Source of the DNA: Clostridia bacterium
GTDB taxonomy: Bacteria; Bacillota; Clostridia; Christensenellales; Borkfalkiaceae
Reading direction: 5' to 3'
Assembly (NCBI GenBank): GCA_029059705.1
Contig: JAIDVM010000011.1
Location: 21,914 to 85,913 of the forward strand
DNA length: 64,000 nucleotides
Part shown: positions 17,201-25,414 of the stretch, one piece after another
How the letters are laid out: every line of letters begins with the position of its first letter
Position numbering within the stretch: the stretch's first letter is position 1
Position numbers and translations under genes: made by a program
The notes under the pieces: model-generated
Seen by the model: the letters and a program-made list of their open reading frames with translations, nothing else
What the model was told of the DNA's origin: nothing
The model's database searches: none

Positions 17201-17981
17201 TCCCGCGTTCCCCGGCACCAACTGCGAGCTCGATACCGCCCGCGCTTTCGAACAGGCTGGCGCGGAAACGCAGATTTTAGTAATCAAAAACCGCACCCCT
17301 CAGGACATCGAGGAAAGCGTTCAGGCGATAATAAAAGCTATAGACAACGCAAACATAATCGCGTTCCCCGGCGGTTTTTCGGGCGGTGACGAACCCGACG
17401 GCTCGGGCAAGTTCATTGCAACCACGTTTAAAAACCCCGCCGTTTCCGAGCGCATACAGAAGCTTTTAACCCGCCGTGACGGTTTGGTTTTGGGCATATG
17501 CAACGGCTTCCAAGCGCTTATAAAACTCGGCTTGGTGCCCTACGGCAGAGTGTGCCCGCTTACCGAAAATTCCCCCACGCTCACCTACAACAACATCTCG
17601 CGCCACGTTTCCACAATGGCAAACATCCGCGTTGCTTCCACAATAAGTCCGTGGCTTTCGGCGTGCAAGGTTGGAGAGGTATATTCCGTTCCCGTTTCGC
17701 ACGGCGAGGGCAAAATCGTCGCGCCCGAAAGCGAACTTATTAAAATGAAGAGGGGCGGACAGATTGCAACGCAGTACGTAAACTTAAACGGCGTTCCCAC
17801 AATGGAAAGCCCCTTCAACCCCAACGGCAGCATGTGGGCGATTGAGGGCATAACCTCACCCGACGGCAGAGTGTTCGGCAAAATGGGGCACGCTGAAAGA
17901 AAAGGCGAAAACCTCTACAAAAACTTTAACGGCAATTTCGACATGAAAATTTTCGAAAGCGGCGTTAAATACTTTAAATAA
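14280..17981 (+). CDS. purL: Single-chain FGAM synthase PurL (PurS-PurL-PurQ type)
   Basis: A 1233-residue single polypeptide doing the whole FGAR to FGAM step. The N-terminal PurS-like part is at about 1-170. The linker and synthase core contain TYWSDHCRHTTF (about 215), FKNETHNHPTEIEPFGGAATCLGG and a C-terminal synthase half. The class I glutaminase runs from about 960 to 1233, with FPGTNCELDTARAFEQAGAE, nucleophile LGICNGFQAL and VSHGEGKIV. This is the clostridial single-chain type rather than separate purS/Q/L. It starts 3 nt after purD and ends at a strong terminator, closing the purine cluster. Confidence 0.95.
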   Translation: MIYRIFVEKKDNLQAKKVKEDVKNLLKTDVEDVRELIRYDVEGLSEEEFKAAVPCVFSEPPVDNVYFEEVSFPEDYSVFAIAYLTGQYDQRADSAAQCVQLLTQKERPLIKCAKVYAVKGASAEDLEKIKKHLINPVESEEVSLEKPDSLQHQTVEAEDVKEVEGFIDFSDKKICEYHQNLGLAMSVEDLKFVRDYFKSEKRNPTETEIKVIDTYWSDHCRHTTFATEIKNIQINGDNAHVQKALNLYNGLFKELYAKRTNKYPCLMDIATIGAKKLKADGVLNNLDESDEINACSIKIKAEIDGEPTDYTVMFKNETHNHPTEIEPFGGAATCLGGAIRDPLSGRTYVLQSMRVTGCADPTEPIENTIAGKLPQRVITKTAAAGFSSYGNQIGLATGQVDEVYHPGYKAKRLETGFVVGGAKSEMIYRAKPEKGDVIILLGGETGRDGCGGATGSSKAHDKKSVQTCGAEVQKGNALTERKLQRLFMNKAATTMIKKCNDFGAGGVSVAIGELADGLDIYLDRVPKKYEGLSGTELAISESQERMAVVIAADDVEKFTALAAEENLSATVVAFVTDTNRIKMYHRGKAIVDISRDFLNTNGVKQQTDAEINENVTPFFNVPEKADFKQSFINTLSQLNVCSKKGLAEMFDSTIGAKSVYMPFGGKYQLTPVIAMAAKLTGGETDDCTVSAYGYNPELMSSSPFTGAIYSIIASVSKVVAAGAKCEDIRLTLQEFFMRLRDDKKRWGVPLSALLGALYAQINLGLGAIGGKDSMSGTFEDIDVPPTLISFALAPAKASKLITNVLAEKEQKLFLLPIKHDETYVPDFEYLKKLYNTVNCGISAGQIKFATVVEKGGAAAAVAKSCFGNGLGFNFECEYETLFRARYGSIIVALDDESLLQDLNYIYLGKTAEGGFTLGGEEVDGAEALKAYTQKLNGVFPATAEAEGNIPDCDCPVKLKYTNIAIKTARPRVFIPAFPGTNCELDTARAFEQAGAETQILVIKNRTPQDIEESVQAIIKAIDNANIIAFPGGFSGGDEPDGSGKFIATTFKNPAVSERIQKLLTRRDGLVLGICNGFQALIKLGLVPYGRVCPLTENSPTLTYNNISRHVSTMANIRVASTISPWLSACKVGEVYSVPVSHGEGKIVAPESELIKMKRGGQIATQYVNLNGVPTMESPFNPNGSMWAIEGITSPDGRVFGKMGHAERKGENLYKNFNGNFDMKIFESGVKYFK

Positions 17982-18005
17982 AGCACTTCAAATAATAATT
18001 AAAAT

Positions 18006-18044
18006 AAAAGCGCCGCGGCTTAAAAAGCCGCGGCGCTTTTTTAT
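18006..18044. terminator. Terminator of the pur operon
   Basis: A 16-bp perfect stem (18006-18021 with 18025-18040), loop AAA, then T-rich. It lies between convergent purL and the MBG lipoprotein gene and can serve both. Confidence 0.88.
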
Positions 18045-18053
18045 TGTCTTAAT

Positions 18054-19901
18054 TCAGTTAAAAAACGAATTTTTCGTGCCAATGTAAGCCACAATCGTAT
18101 CATAGCTTACCAAGTCTTTAAGCTCGGTAAAGGTTTCCTTCAAAAGTTCAAAGTTATTCATAACTGCGTCTATGTTTGTAGTGACCGTCAAAGCAACGTT
18201 ATTCTTTTCGTTAAAATCTTGCGAAAGAGTTGCAAGCTGTTCGCGCTGTACACAGAGCATGGGGATTGCGGTTTTCTGCTTTTTATAAGTAATTTTCCCG
18301 CCGTCGTTTTCGGCAACGATATACCAAACGTCCTTCATTTCTATGTCAAACCTGCGCGACGCCGCTTTCATGCTTAGTCCGCCGACAAGCTTTGTTTTAA
18401 TCGCCTTGGAATTTCCGTTAATGTAAATCGTATCCGCGTTCATAGTATTCTGGTCTTTTTCAACTCTCACGCTTATAAGGTTGCTGCCCAAATCGTAAAG
18501 GTTAAGCCAAAGCGTGTCAAAGTCAACCTTAATTCCCTTTACGTCAACCTTTTCGGCAACCTCGCCGCCAATCATTTCGCCCGTTTTCGAGTTATAAACT
18601 TCTTCGTAAGCCTGCGTCTGCAAGTCGTCCGTTTCGCGCTTGTTCGAAACTATGCAGGTAACAGAGGAGTTTGCCGCGATAACCGCCGAAGTTTTCAATC
18701 CCGTCGAATCTGTACCTATGTATTCATACAAATGCCCCGCAACCGCGCTGCCGTTCCTTGCAAAATCAATCTGTTGCAGCATGCCCTTGCCGTCAAGCGT
18801 ATACTTAACCGCAAGCTTAAGGGTGGTGGGCGTAGCCTCGTATTTAAGCGCAACGCCGTCGGTTATCTGAATTCTTCCCTCGTCCGTGCTTACGCCGTTC
18901 ACCGTTTTGTTCGCAAGCTCAACCGAAACCGTTCCGTTGCCCGCCATAATGCGCGCAATTCCGTTTGCCGACTCTATTTTAAGCTTAAACTGCACCCCGC
19001 CGATTGTCACGCTGCCCGTAAACACGTCGTAATTGTCGGGGTTTTTATCGATAAAATTCTGATAAACGGTCGCAATCGCGTCGCCCGCGGTAAACACGGC
19101 GTTCGCCCCGCCAAGCGCACTTTCAACCTTGTCCAGAACGTCGTAAACCACGTTCATCTGCTTGCCTATCAGCCTCTTTCCGAACGTGCTCACGTTTACA
19201 AAGCCCGACATCTGTTCCCTGCCGACGGGCATGGAGTTATAAGCCATCGTTTCGGGCTTAAACGCCTCGGGCAAAAAGCTCCAGGGCTCGGGTCTGTTCA
19301 AAACCGCGTTCACCAAATTTTTCGCAACGTCAGCTAAGGAATAAATTTTTAATTTCGCCGTCAACTTTTTCGTAACGTAGTTGGGGTTGGTCAGCGTTGC
19401 AACAACCTCGTATTCGCCCTTTTCCGTTTTGCCGTTGTTTTCATAGCTCACGCTTGTGCCCGCGGGCAGCAAAGCGTTGTCAACAAAAAGGGAGTGCGCC
19501 TTTCCGTCGTATACAACGTTTGCGCCGTCAAAGGCAATTTCGCCGAATTGCGCCTTGTTTATTTTAAGAACGGCGGTCAGCGTTGCCGTTTTATAACCCT
19601 CGCCCTTAAGCGTTGCGGTGGCGTTATAAGTCCCCGCGTTAGTTGCCGTGTTGTTTTCGTATTCAACCGAAGTTCCCTGCGGCAGCGTTCCGTCAATCAA
19701 AACGCTCTTTTGCGTGCCGTCGTAAGTGCAGGTCTTGTCGTTAAAGGTTATTCCCGTAAACTGCTTTTCGGTCGGCGTTTCGTTGCCGCCGCCGTTTCCG
19801 CCCGTGGAGGAATTTCCGCCGCATGCCGCAAACGCCGCCGCGCATAAAACAACCGCAAACGCCGCAACAAAAACCGTTAAAATCTTTTTCAGCTTAGTCA
19901 T
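18054..19901 (-). CDS. Lipoprotein with two MBG-type Ig-like domains
   Basis: A 615-residue extracellular lipoprotein. The signal peptide ends at lipobox AFAAC (Cys27) and is followed by a Gly/Asn/Ser linker. Two MBG (mostly bacterial Ig-like) repeats follow at about 45-115 and 118-188, each with the YDG...NAGTYNATATL / KGEYEVVATL pattern and ending in KINK or LKIYS. The remaining 430 residues are not recognised; they are beta-rich with many Asn/Gly/Thr. It stands alone against the direction of its neighbours, with its own promoter. Likely a surface-anchored binding protein; ligand unknown. Confidence 0.75.
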   Translation of the reverse strand: MTKLKKILTVFVAAFAVVLCAAAFAACGGNSSTGGNGGGNETPTEKQFTGITFNDKTCTYDGTQKSVLIDGTLPQGTSVEYENNTATNAGTYNATATLKGEGYKTATLTAVLKINKAQFGEIAFDGANVVYDGKAHSLFVDNALLPAGTSVSYENNGKTEKGEYEVVATLTNPNYVTKKLTAKLKIYSLADVAKNLVNAVLNRPEPWSFLPEAFKPETMAYNSMPVGREQMSGFVNVSTFGKRLIGKQMNVVYDVLDKVESALGGANAVFTAGDAIATVYQNFIDKNPDNYDVFTGSVTIGGVQFKLKIESANGIARIMAGNGTVSVELANKTVNGVSTDEGRIQITDGVALKYEATPTTLKLAVKYTLDGKGMLQQIDFARNGSAVAGHLYEYIGTDSTGLKTSAVIAANSSVTCIVSNKRETDDLQTQAYEEVYNSKTGEMIGGEVAEKVDVKGIKVDFDTLWLNLYDLGSNLISVRVEKDQNTMNADTIYINGNSKAIKTKLVGGLSMKAASRRFDIEMKDVWYIVAENDGGKITYKKQKTAIPMLCVQREQLATLSQDFNEKNNVALTVTTNIDAVMNNFELLKETFTELKDLVSYDTIVAYIGTKNSFFN

Positions 19902-19931
19902 TTAAAACCTCGTAAAAAATTTATTGACATA

Positions 19932-19959
19932 ATTATATCACGCTTTGCCGTCCGCTCAA
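19932..19959 (-). promoter_or_regulatory. Promoter of the MBG lipoprotein gene
   Basis: On the minus strand, TTGAGC (19959-19954), 16-bp spacer, TATAAT (19937-19932), about 30 bp before the start codon. Confidence 0.55.
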
Positions 19960-20030
19960 TGCGTTTTAGCTAAACCGTTGGTTGAGTTTGGTATAATTTC
20001 GGTTGAAATAACCTAAATTTTTCCATTTGC

Positions 20031-20059
20031 TTTACATTGCGGTTATATTGTGTTATAAT
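20031..20059 (+). promoter_or_regulatory. Promoter of nrdR
   Basis: TTTACA (20031-20036), 17-bp spacer, TATAAT (20054-20059). The start codon follows 35 bp downstream without a visible Shine-Dalgarno. Confidence 0.65.
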
Positions 20060-20094
20060 AATTTAACTAATACAATATTTATGGGTAAACAAAA

Positions 20095-20556
20095 ATGAAA
20101 TGCTTATATTGCGGCTGTGAAGACAGCAAAGTAATCGACAGCCGTTCCGCCGACGAAGGCAGAACGATACGCCGCCGCCGCGAGTGCGTAAACTGCGGCA
20201 AACGCTTCACAACCTACGAAACTATCGAAGACACCCCCGTTTTAGTCGTTAAATCCAGCGGACTTAGGCAGGCTTTCGACGCGCAGAAAATAAAAAACGG
20301 CATAATAAAATCGTGCGAAAAGCGCCCCGTTTCGTTAAGCGATATCGACGCCATGGTCGGCTCCGTCACAAAACAGGTGTATAACTCGATGGAGCAGGAG
20401 GTTTCCTCCAAGACAATCGGCGAAATGGTAATGGAAGAGCTTAAAAATTACGACGAGGTCGCCTACGTCCGCTACGCAAGCGTATACCGTTCGTTTAAGG
20501 ATATCGAAAGCTTTATGCAGGAGTTGCAAAGGCTTATCGACAACAAAAAACTTTAA
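20095..20556 (+). CDS. nrdR: Transcriptional repressor NrdR
   Basis: A 153-residue repressor of ribonucleotide reductase genes. The N-terminal zinc ribbon uses Cys3, Cys6, Cys31 and Cys34 (MKCLYCGCED...CVNCGKRF), followed by TTYETIE and an ATP-cone domain (VVKSSGLRQAFDAQKIKNGI) that senses ATP/dATP. It is full length. No nrd gene is in the window. It is monocistronic, followed by repeat A copy 3. Confidence 0.95.
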   Translation: MKCLYCGCEDSKVIDSRSADEGRTIRRRRECVNCGKRFTTYETIEDTPVLVVKSSGLRQAFDAQKIKNGIIKSCEKRPVSLSDIDAMVGSVTKQVYNSMEQEVSSKTIGEMVMEELKNYDEVAYVRYASVYRSFKDIESFMQELQRLIDNKKL

Positions 20557-20770
20557 GGCACGGCTTATAAACTTCGCAATACTGTGTTGCGCTCCGCGCC
20601 GCCTCGGTTACATACCTTATGTATGCGCCCTCGGTGGTGCTCACGCGCCTTGTCTTGCTCGTTTCTAACCCGCGGAAAGCATCGCTCCCGAATTTATTTG
20701 CTTCTCTGCGTTTTAGGGTGACCGTAGCTTGTGGAAGAATAACTCCAATTTATTTGCTTCTCTGCGTTTT
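20557..20770. repeat. Repeat A foldback element, copy 3 (degenerate, extended)
   Basis: The left end is decayed (GGCTTATAAACTTCGCAATAC). The central palindrome ACATACCTTATGTAT is retained, and the right end CTTCTCTGCGTTTT occurs twice (ending 20714 and 20770), suggesting a partial duplication or a nested insertion. No gene is seen in 20557-20851. Confidence 0.7.
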
Positions 20771-20800
20771 TGTTTGGTGGGCTAAGCTCCCGCAATCCCT

Positions 20801-20826
20801 TGTCATTCTGAGCGCAGCGAAGAACC
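20801..20826. repeat. Repeat B (REP-like) unit
   Basis: TGTCATTCTGAGCGCAGCGA then AGAACCT, a near-consensus copy placed between repeat A copy 3 and ispG. Confidence 0.85.
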
Positions 20827-20851
20827 TCTTTAAATAAACTCCGTTAAATCT

Positions 20852-21910
20852 ATGCCAATTTATAAAACAAAAAAAGTTAATATAGGTAATGTTGCAGTCG
20901 GCGGCGGCGAAAGCGTAAAAATTCAGTCAATGTGCACCGCAAAGACTTCGGATATATCGCGCACCGTCGCGCAGATTGCCGAACTCGAAAGCGCGGGCTG
21001 CGAAATTATCCGCGTTTCCGTCCTCGACGAAGACGACGCAAAAGCCTTGGGCGCAATTAAAAGCTCAATCAAAATCCCGCTCGTTGCCGACATTCATTTT
21101 TCTTCTAAGCTCGCCGTGCTTTCAATCGAAAACGGCGCCGACAAAATTCGCATAAACCCCGGCAACATCGGCGGCGAGGCTGAAATAAAAAAGGTTGCCG
21201 ACTGCTTAAAAGCCCACAAAACGGCGGTAAGGGTAGGCTCCAACACGGGCAGCATAGAAAAGGAATTTTTAAATAAATACGGCAAAAACGAGTTTTCGCT
21301 TGTGGAAAGCGCCCTAAAAAGCGTTTCCTCGCTCGAAAAATTCGGCGTAAACGATATAGTAATTTCCGTAAAAGCCTCGTCCGTGCCGCTCACGATAAAG
21401 GCATACCGCTTGCTTGCGCAAAAAACGAAATATCCCTTGCATCTGGGCGTAACCGAAGCGGGCACCGAGCAAATGGCGGTTGTAAAATCCTCGGCGGCGC
21501 TCGGCGCGCTGCTGTCAGGCGGCATAGGCGACACAATCCGCGTTTCCATAACCGACGACCCCAAAAAAGAAGTTATCGCCGCCCGCAGAATTTTGCGCGC
21601 GCTCGAACTCGACAAAAATTTCGTAAACGTAATTTCCTGCCCCACGTGCGGCAGATGCCGCTGGAATTCCATGGCGCTCGCCCAAAAGGTGACCGCATAC
21701 GTTGAAAACAGCAAAAAGAATTTAAAAATAGCCGTTATGGGCTGCGTTGTAAACGGTCCCGGCGAGGCAAAGGACTGCGATTTGGGCATTGCGGGCGCCG
21801 AAGATTATTGCGTAATCTTCAAAAACGGCGAAATCACCCGCCGCGTGCCCGCCGCGCAGGCAGAACAAGAATTTTTCAAGGAGATAGACGCGCTTTTACA
21901 TGACCGATAA
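20852..21910 (+). CDS. ispG: 4-hydroxy-3-methylbut-2-enyl diphosphate synthase IspG
   Basis: A 352-residue [4Fe-4S] enzyme of the MEP isoprenoid pathway, converting MEcPP to HMBPP. It starts with the conserved KVNIGNVAVGGGESVKIQSM, has PLVADIHF and KIRINPGNIG, and carries its cluster cysteines in SCPTCGRC and MGCVVNGPGEA. In Firmicutes ispG commonly precedes polC, rimP and nusA, as here. No Shine-Dalgarno is visible; a repeat B unit ends 26 bp before the start. The last 11 nt overlap the next gene. Confidence 0.94.
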   Translation: MPIYKTKKVNIGNVAVGGGESVKIQSMCTAKTSDISRTVAQIAELESAGCEIIRVSVLDEDDAKALGAIKSSIKIPLVADIHFSSKLAVLSIENGADKIRINPGNIGGEAEIKKVADCLKAHKTAVRVGSNTGSIEKEFLNKYGKNEFSLVESALKSVSSLEKFGVNDIVISVKASSVPLTIKAYRLLAQKTKYPLHLGVTEAGTEQMAVVKSSAALGALLSGGIGDTIRVSITDDPKKEVIAARRILRALELDKNFVNVISCPTCGRCRWNSMALAQKVTAYVENSKKNLKIAVMGCVVNGPGEAKDCDLGIAGAEDYCVIFKNGEITRRVPAAQAEQEFFKEIDALLHDR

Positions 21911-23432
21911 AATACTTTCCGAAGTGCGCGCCGCCGCGGCTTCCTTTCAAAACTGCATAATAAGCTCAATCACGGTTACGAAAGCTCAAAATTTCGTAAC
22001 CGTCAATCTCGTTACGGACAAAGCCTTTTCCCCCGACGACAAGGCAAACGTAACCGCCGTTTTAAAAAAATACGTTCCCGCGTATTTCACGCTTGCGGTA
22101 AACGTTTCAAAGCTCACCCCCGACTGCGACATGGTAAAGTCCAAAATTTTTGAGGTTTTGGACGGTTGCTCCAAAGCCGTGGCGGCAACGTGCTCGCCTG
22201 AGGATATAACCGTGGAAAAGACGGAAAACGGCTTTAAATATAATGTTGCCGTGCTTTCGTCACTCGCTCCCGCCGACCTGTGCGAAAGAATAACAGCAAA
22301 ATTAAAGCGCGTATATTGCGGCGAATTTTTCGGCGAAGTCAAAAAAACGCAAAAGGAAATAGAGGACGTCGAGGAAGAGGACGATTATGAAGAAGAATTC
22401 GTAATCCCGCCCCGCACCTTCGAAATTTCGGATTTCAACGTTTTGGAAGGCGACAAAATCCAAAAACGCGCCGTTTATTTAAGCGATTTAAACATCGCGG
22501 GCGAGGAAGCGGTTATCTGCGGCACAATCGAAAGCATAAGGGAGCGCACCTACACCAACAAAAAGGGCATGGAAAAATCCCTTTTGTCGCTCGCGTTGAA
22601 CGACACCACCGCAACCGCCTACGCAACGTATTTCATCCGCCAGAAATCCGCCGAAAAAATCAAGGCGTTAAAGGTGGGCGACAGCATAGTCTGCACGGGC
22701 ACCAACGACCTTTATAACGGCGATTTGCGCTTTACCGCAAAAACGATAGATTACGGAAAAATTCCCGAAAATTTCGTGCCCGAAAAGAGGGAGAGCAAGC
22801 CCGTTCCCGCGCACTATCACTTCGTGCGCCCGCAACCTTTTTCGGATATCGAGCAAACCGACCTTTTCACCCCGCGCGAAATCCCCGCCTGCTTAAAGGG
22901 GCAAACCTTCGTCGTTTTCGACCTCGAAACCACGGGCTTAAACTCCTCGCCCGTCACGGGGAATATGGATAAAATAATCGAAATCGGCGCGTTCAAAATT
23001 ATCGGCGGCGAAATTGCCGAAAGCTTTACAACCTTCATCAACCCCGGCAGAAAACTTTCCGAAGAAATAATAAATTTAACGGGCATAACCGAGGAAATGG
23101 TTAAAGACGCGCCCTCTTACGAGGAAGCCATGCCCGACTTTTACAAATTTTGCGCGGGCTCAATCCTTGTCGGGCACAACGTCGTCGGCTTCGACTTTAA
23201 ATTCGTCGATTATTATTGGCAGCGCCTCGGCTACAATTTCCCGCGCAAGCTCATAGATACCATTCCGCTCTCGCAGGAGCTGCTGTATTTGTCTAACTAC
23301 AAATTGAACACCGTGGCGGAAAGATTTCAGATAACCTTCAACCACCACCGCGCCATCGACGACGCGCTCACCACGGCAAAGATATTTATAGAGCTGATAA
23401 AAATGAAAAAATCTTTGCCTAAAATTCAATAA
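21900..23432 (+). CDS. Truncated PolC-type protein: OB fold plus DEDDh 3'-5' exonuclease
   Basis: A 510-residue protein at the polC position (ispG upstream, rimP-nusA downstream). Residues 1-165 resemble the N-terminal region of PolC and are followed by an acidic linker (EDVEEEDDYEEE). Residues about 195-290 resemble the PolC OB domain (VICGTIESIRERTYTNKKGMEKSLLSLALND). Residues 325-505 are a complete DnaQ-like exonuclease: FDLETTGL, GHNVVGFDFKFV and HRAIDDA supply the DEDDh residues. The PHP domain and the whole C-family polymerase domain are absent (PolC is about 1,400 residues). A likely role is a standalone proofreading or repair exonuclease. No polymerase remnant is found in the 113 bp before rimP. 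Confidence 0.85.
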   Translation: MTDKILSEVRAAAASFQNCIISSITVTKAQNFVTVNLVTDKAFSPDDKANVTAVLKKYVPAYFTLAVNVSKLTPDCDMVKSKIFEVLDGCSKAVAATCSPEDITVEKTENGFKYNVAVLSSLAPADLCERITAKLKRVYCGEFFGEVKKTQKEIEDVEEEDDYEEEFVIPPRTFEISDFNVLEGDKIQKRAVYLSDLNIAGEEAVICGTIESIRERTYTNKKGMEKSLLSLALNDTTATAYATYFIRQKSAEKIKALKVGDSIVCTGTNDLYNGDLRFTAKTIDYGKIPENFVPEKRESKPVPAHYHFVRPQPFSDIEQTDLFTPREIPACLKGQTFVVFDLETTGLNSSPVTGNMDKIIEIGAFKIIGGEIAESFTTFINPGRKLSEEIINLTGITEEMVKDAPSYEEAMPDFYKFCAGSILVGHNVVGFDFKFVDYYWQRLGYNFPRKLIDTIPLSQELLYLSNYKLNTVAERFQITFNHHRAIDDALTTAKIFIELIKMKKSLPKIQ

Positions 23433-23446
23433 ACTTTAAATAAGGC

Positions 23447-23475
23447 TTGCATTTTAAAATCAAACGTGCTAAAAT
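23447..23475 (+). promoter_or_regulatory. Promoter of the rimP-nusA-infB operon
   Basis: TTGCAT (23447-23452), 17-bp spacer, TAAAAT (23470-23475). Confidence 0.65.
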
Positions 23476-23501
23476 TTAACTATCTTAATCGAAACCGTTT
23501 G

Positions 23502-23527
23502 ATTGAGTGCCTGCAAAGGCACTCAAT
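23502..23527 (+). promoter_or_regulatory. Leader hairpin upstream of rimP
   Basis: A perfect 10-bp stem ATTGAGTGCC / GGCACTCAAT with loop TGCAAA, inside the short rimP leader and 10 nt before the Shine-Dalgarno. It lacks a T-run, so it is not a terminator; it could bind a protein or stabilise the mRNA. Confidence 0.55.
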
Positions 23528-23545
23528 ACTTGTATAAGAGGGATT

Positions 23546-24046
23546 ATGCAAATTAAACCGCTATCGGAAATTACTTCGTTTTTCGAAAAAATCGCCGCTC
23601 CCATGAATATAGAAATAGTGGACGTGGAGTGGAACGACAAAACCGCAACCTTAACCGCCTTTATCGAAACGGCTGGCGGTGTGGACTTGGACACGTGCGA
23701 AAAATTCCATAACGCGGTTATGGAACCGATTGACGAACTCGACCCCACTTACGACAAGCCCTACACGCTCAATATTTCCAGCCCCGGGCTCGACCGCCCC
23801 TTTAAAACGGAGCGCGACTTTCAGCGCAACTTAAACGAAGACGTGGAATTAAAGCTTTACGCCCCCTTAAAGGGTAAAAAGTTTTTGGAAGGAAAAATGG
23901 TTGCCTTCGACGAAAACACGGTGACGGTTATTATAGGCAAGGAAGAGCTGAAAATCAGCCGTAACAAAATCGCAAAAATAAACAAAGCTATAAAAATTCG
24001 ATTAATCACAAAAAACAAAAATAAGTTGGAGAATAAAAATGACTAA
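23546..24046 (+). CDS. rimP: Ribosome maturation factor RimP
   Basis: A 166-residue protein needed for 30S subunit maturation. It shows NIEIVDVEWND, the typical ISSPGLDRPFKTERDF and the C-terminal SH3-like part (VTVIIGKEELKISRNKIAKINKA). The start 23546 has GAGGG 5-6 nt upstream; the earlier in-frame start overlaps the leader hairpin and was rejected. It opens the operon and overlaps nusA by 8 nt. Confidence 0.93.
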   Translation: MQIKPLSEITSFFEKIAAPMNIEIVDVEWNDKTATLTAFIETAGGVDLDTCEKFHNAVMEPIDELDPTYDKPYTLNISSPGLDRPFKTERDFQRNLNEDVELKLYAPLKGKKFLEGKMVAFDENTVTVIIGKEELKISRNKIAKINKAIKIRLITKNKNKLENKND

Positions 24047-25127
24047 TAAAGATTTTTTTGCAGCGCTCGAAGATTTGGAAAAGGAAAAAGGAATACCCCG
24101 CGAGGTATTTTTGGAAGCGCTTGAAAACGCTCTCGTTTCCGCATGCAAAAAACAATATGCCGGCGCAGTCGGCACGGTTGAAATAAAGCTCAACCCCGAA
24201 AAGGGCACGTTCGACTTTTTTACGGTTAAAACCGTCGTCGACGTAGTCGTCGACCGCGAAAACGAGATTTCTCTCGAAGACGCGCAGACAATCAAAAAGA
24301 GCTATAAGCTGGGCGACAGAGCTTACGAAAAATTCGTTCCCAAGGATTTTTCGCGTATTGCCGCGCAAACCGCAAAACAGGTTATTCTTCAAAAAATCCA
24401 CGAAACCGAACGCGAGGCGGCAATGAGCGAGTTCTCGGATAAGGAAGGCGAGCTTCTCGTCGGCGTGGTGAGAAAAATCGACGCCAAAAACGTTTACGTG
24501 GAAATCGGCAAAGGGCAGGTTGAAGGGCTTATGCTCCCTTCCGACCAGGTTCCCAGTGAAAAGTATAACGTGAACGACAAAATAAAAGTATTCGTAAAGC
24601 GCATAAAAAGCGGCTTCCGCGGCGCGCAGGTTATGGTCAGCCGTTCGGCTCCGGGGCTTGTACGCAAGCTGTTCGAGGAAGAAGTTCCCGAAATTAAGCA
24701 AGGCACCGTAACAATCAAGGCAATCAGCCGCGAAGCGGGCGCAAGAAGCAAAATAGCAATCTACGCCGAAGACGAAAGGGTTGACGCAATCGGCGCGTGC
24801 GTAGGCAACAAGGGCGCAAGGGTAAACGCCATAGTGGAAGAGCTTAAGGGCGAAAAAATAGACATAATCCCTTGGAGCGAAAACCCCCTCGAATTTATCG
24901 CAAAGGCGCTTTCGCCCGCGCAGGTTATTTCCGTAACCCAGCTCGAAGGCGAAAAAACGGCAATGGCTGTCGTTCCCGACGATAAGCTTTCGCTCGCAAT
25001 CGGCAAGGACGGTCAAAACGCGCGCCTTGCGGTAAGGCTCACGGGCTGGAAGATAGACGTAAAAAGCAAGTCGGCGGCTGAAAAGCTCGGCTTGACCGCA
25101 GTCGAGGAAAAAACCGAAGAAGAGTAA
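24039..25127 (+). CDS. nusA: Transcription factor NusA
   Basis: A 362-residue elongation/termination factor. The N-terminal RNA-polymerase-binding domain is at about 1-125 (KDFFAALEDLEKEKGIPREVFLEALENAL). S1 is at about 130-200 (GELLVGVVRKIDAKNVYVEIG). The KH domains run to about 345 (VDAIGACVGNKGARVNAIVEEL and LSLAIGKDGQNARLAVRLTGWKIDV). There is no C-terminal acidic repeat, as in most Firmicutes. It overlaps rimP; GGAG lies upstream. Confidence 0.95.
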   Translation: MTNKDFFAALEDLEKEKGIPREVFLEALENALVSACKKQYAGAVGTVEIKLNPEKGTFDFFTVKTVVDVVVDRENEISLEDAQTIKKSYKLGDRAYEKFVPKDFSRIAAQTAKQVILQKIHETEREAAMSEFSDKEGELLVGVVRKIDAKNVYVEIGKGQVEGLMLPSDQVPSEKYNVNDKIKVFVKRIKSGFRGAQVMVSRSAPGLVRKLFEEEVPEIKQGTVTIKAISREAGARSKIAIYAEDERVDAIGACVGNKGARVNAIVEELKGEKIDIIPWSENPLEFIAKALSPAQVISVTQLEGEKTAMAVVPDDKLSLAIGKDGQNARLAVRLTGWKIDVKSKSAAEKLGLTAVEEKTEEE

Positions 25128-25135
25128 GGTGAAAA

Positions 25136-25414
25136 ATGCCCAAAGAAAAAAAACAGCCGCTTAGGCAATGTATAGCGTGCCGCGAACTCAAAGATAAACG
25201 CAGCATGCTCCGCGTAGTCAAAAATCGTGAGGGTAAAATATTTTTGGATTTTTCCTCTAAGGCGGCGGGCAGGGGCGCGTACGTCTGCGACAATCCCGAA
25301 TGTATCAAAAAACTCAAAAAAGGTCGGCTTTTGAACAAGAATTTTTCCTGCGCGGTCAACGACGAAATTTATTCCGCGATTGAGGAGGAATACTTTGGCA
25401 AAAAGCAAAATTGA
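25136..25414 (+). CDS. ylxR: YlxR-family RNA-binding protein
   Basis: A 92-residue DUF448/YlxR protein. It has RQCIACRELKDKRSMLRVV, GRGAYVC and ECIKKLKKGRLLNKNFSC, the basic nucleic-acid-binding face of the family. YlxR has been linked to RNase P and to transcription control in other Firmicutes. It sits in its usual place between nusA and ylxQ. AAGGTG lies 5-6 nt upstream. Confidence 0.92.
   Translation: MPKEKKQPLRQCIACRELKDKRSMLRVVKNREGKIFLDFSSKAAGRGAYVCDNPECIKKLKKGRLLNKNFSCAVNDEIYSAIEEEYFGKKQN

Noticed and set aside
20619..20837. 72-codon open frame between nrdR and ispG
   Set aside because: Translation of repeats A and B only; no family resemblance and no ribosome-binding site.
24006..25016. 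336-codon minus-strand frame opposite nusA
   Set aside because: Antisense of a clear NusA with S1 and KH motifs; no recognisable domain.
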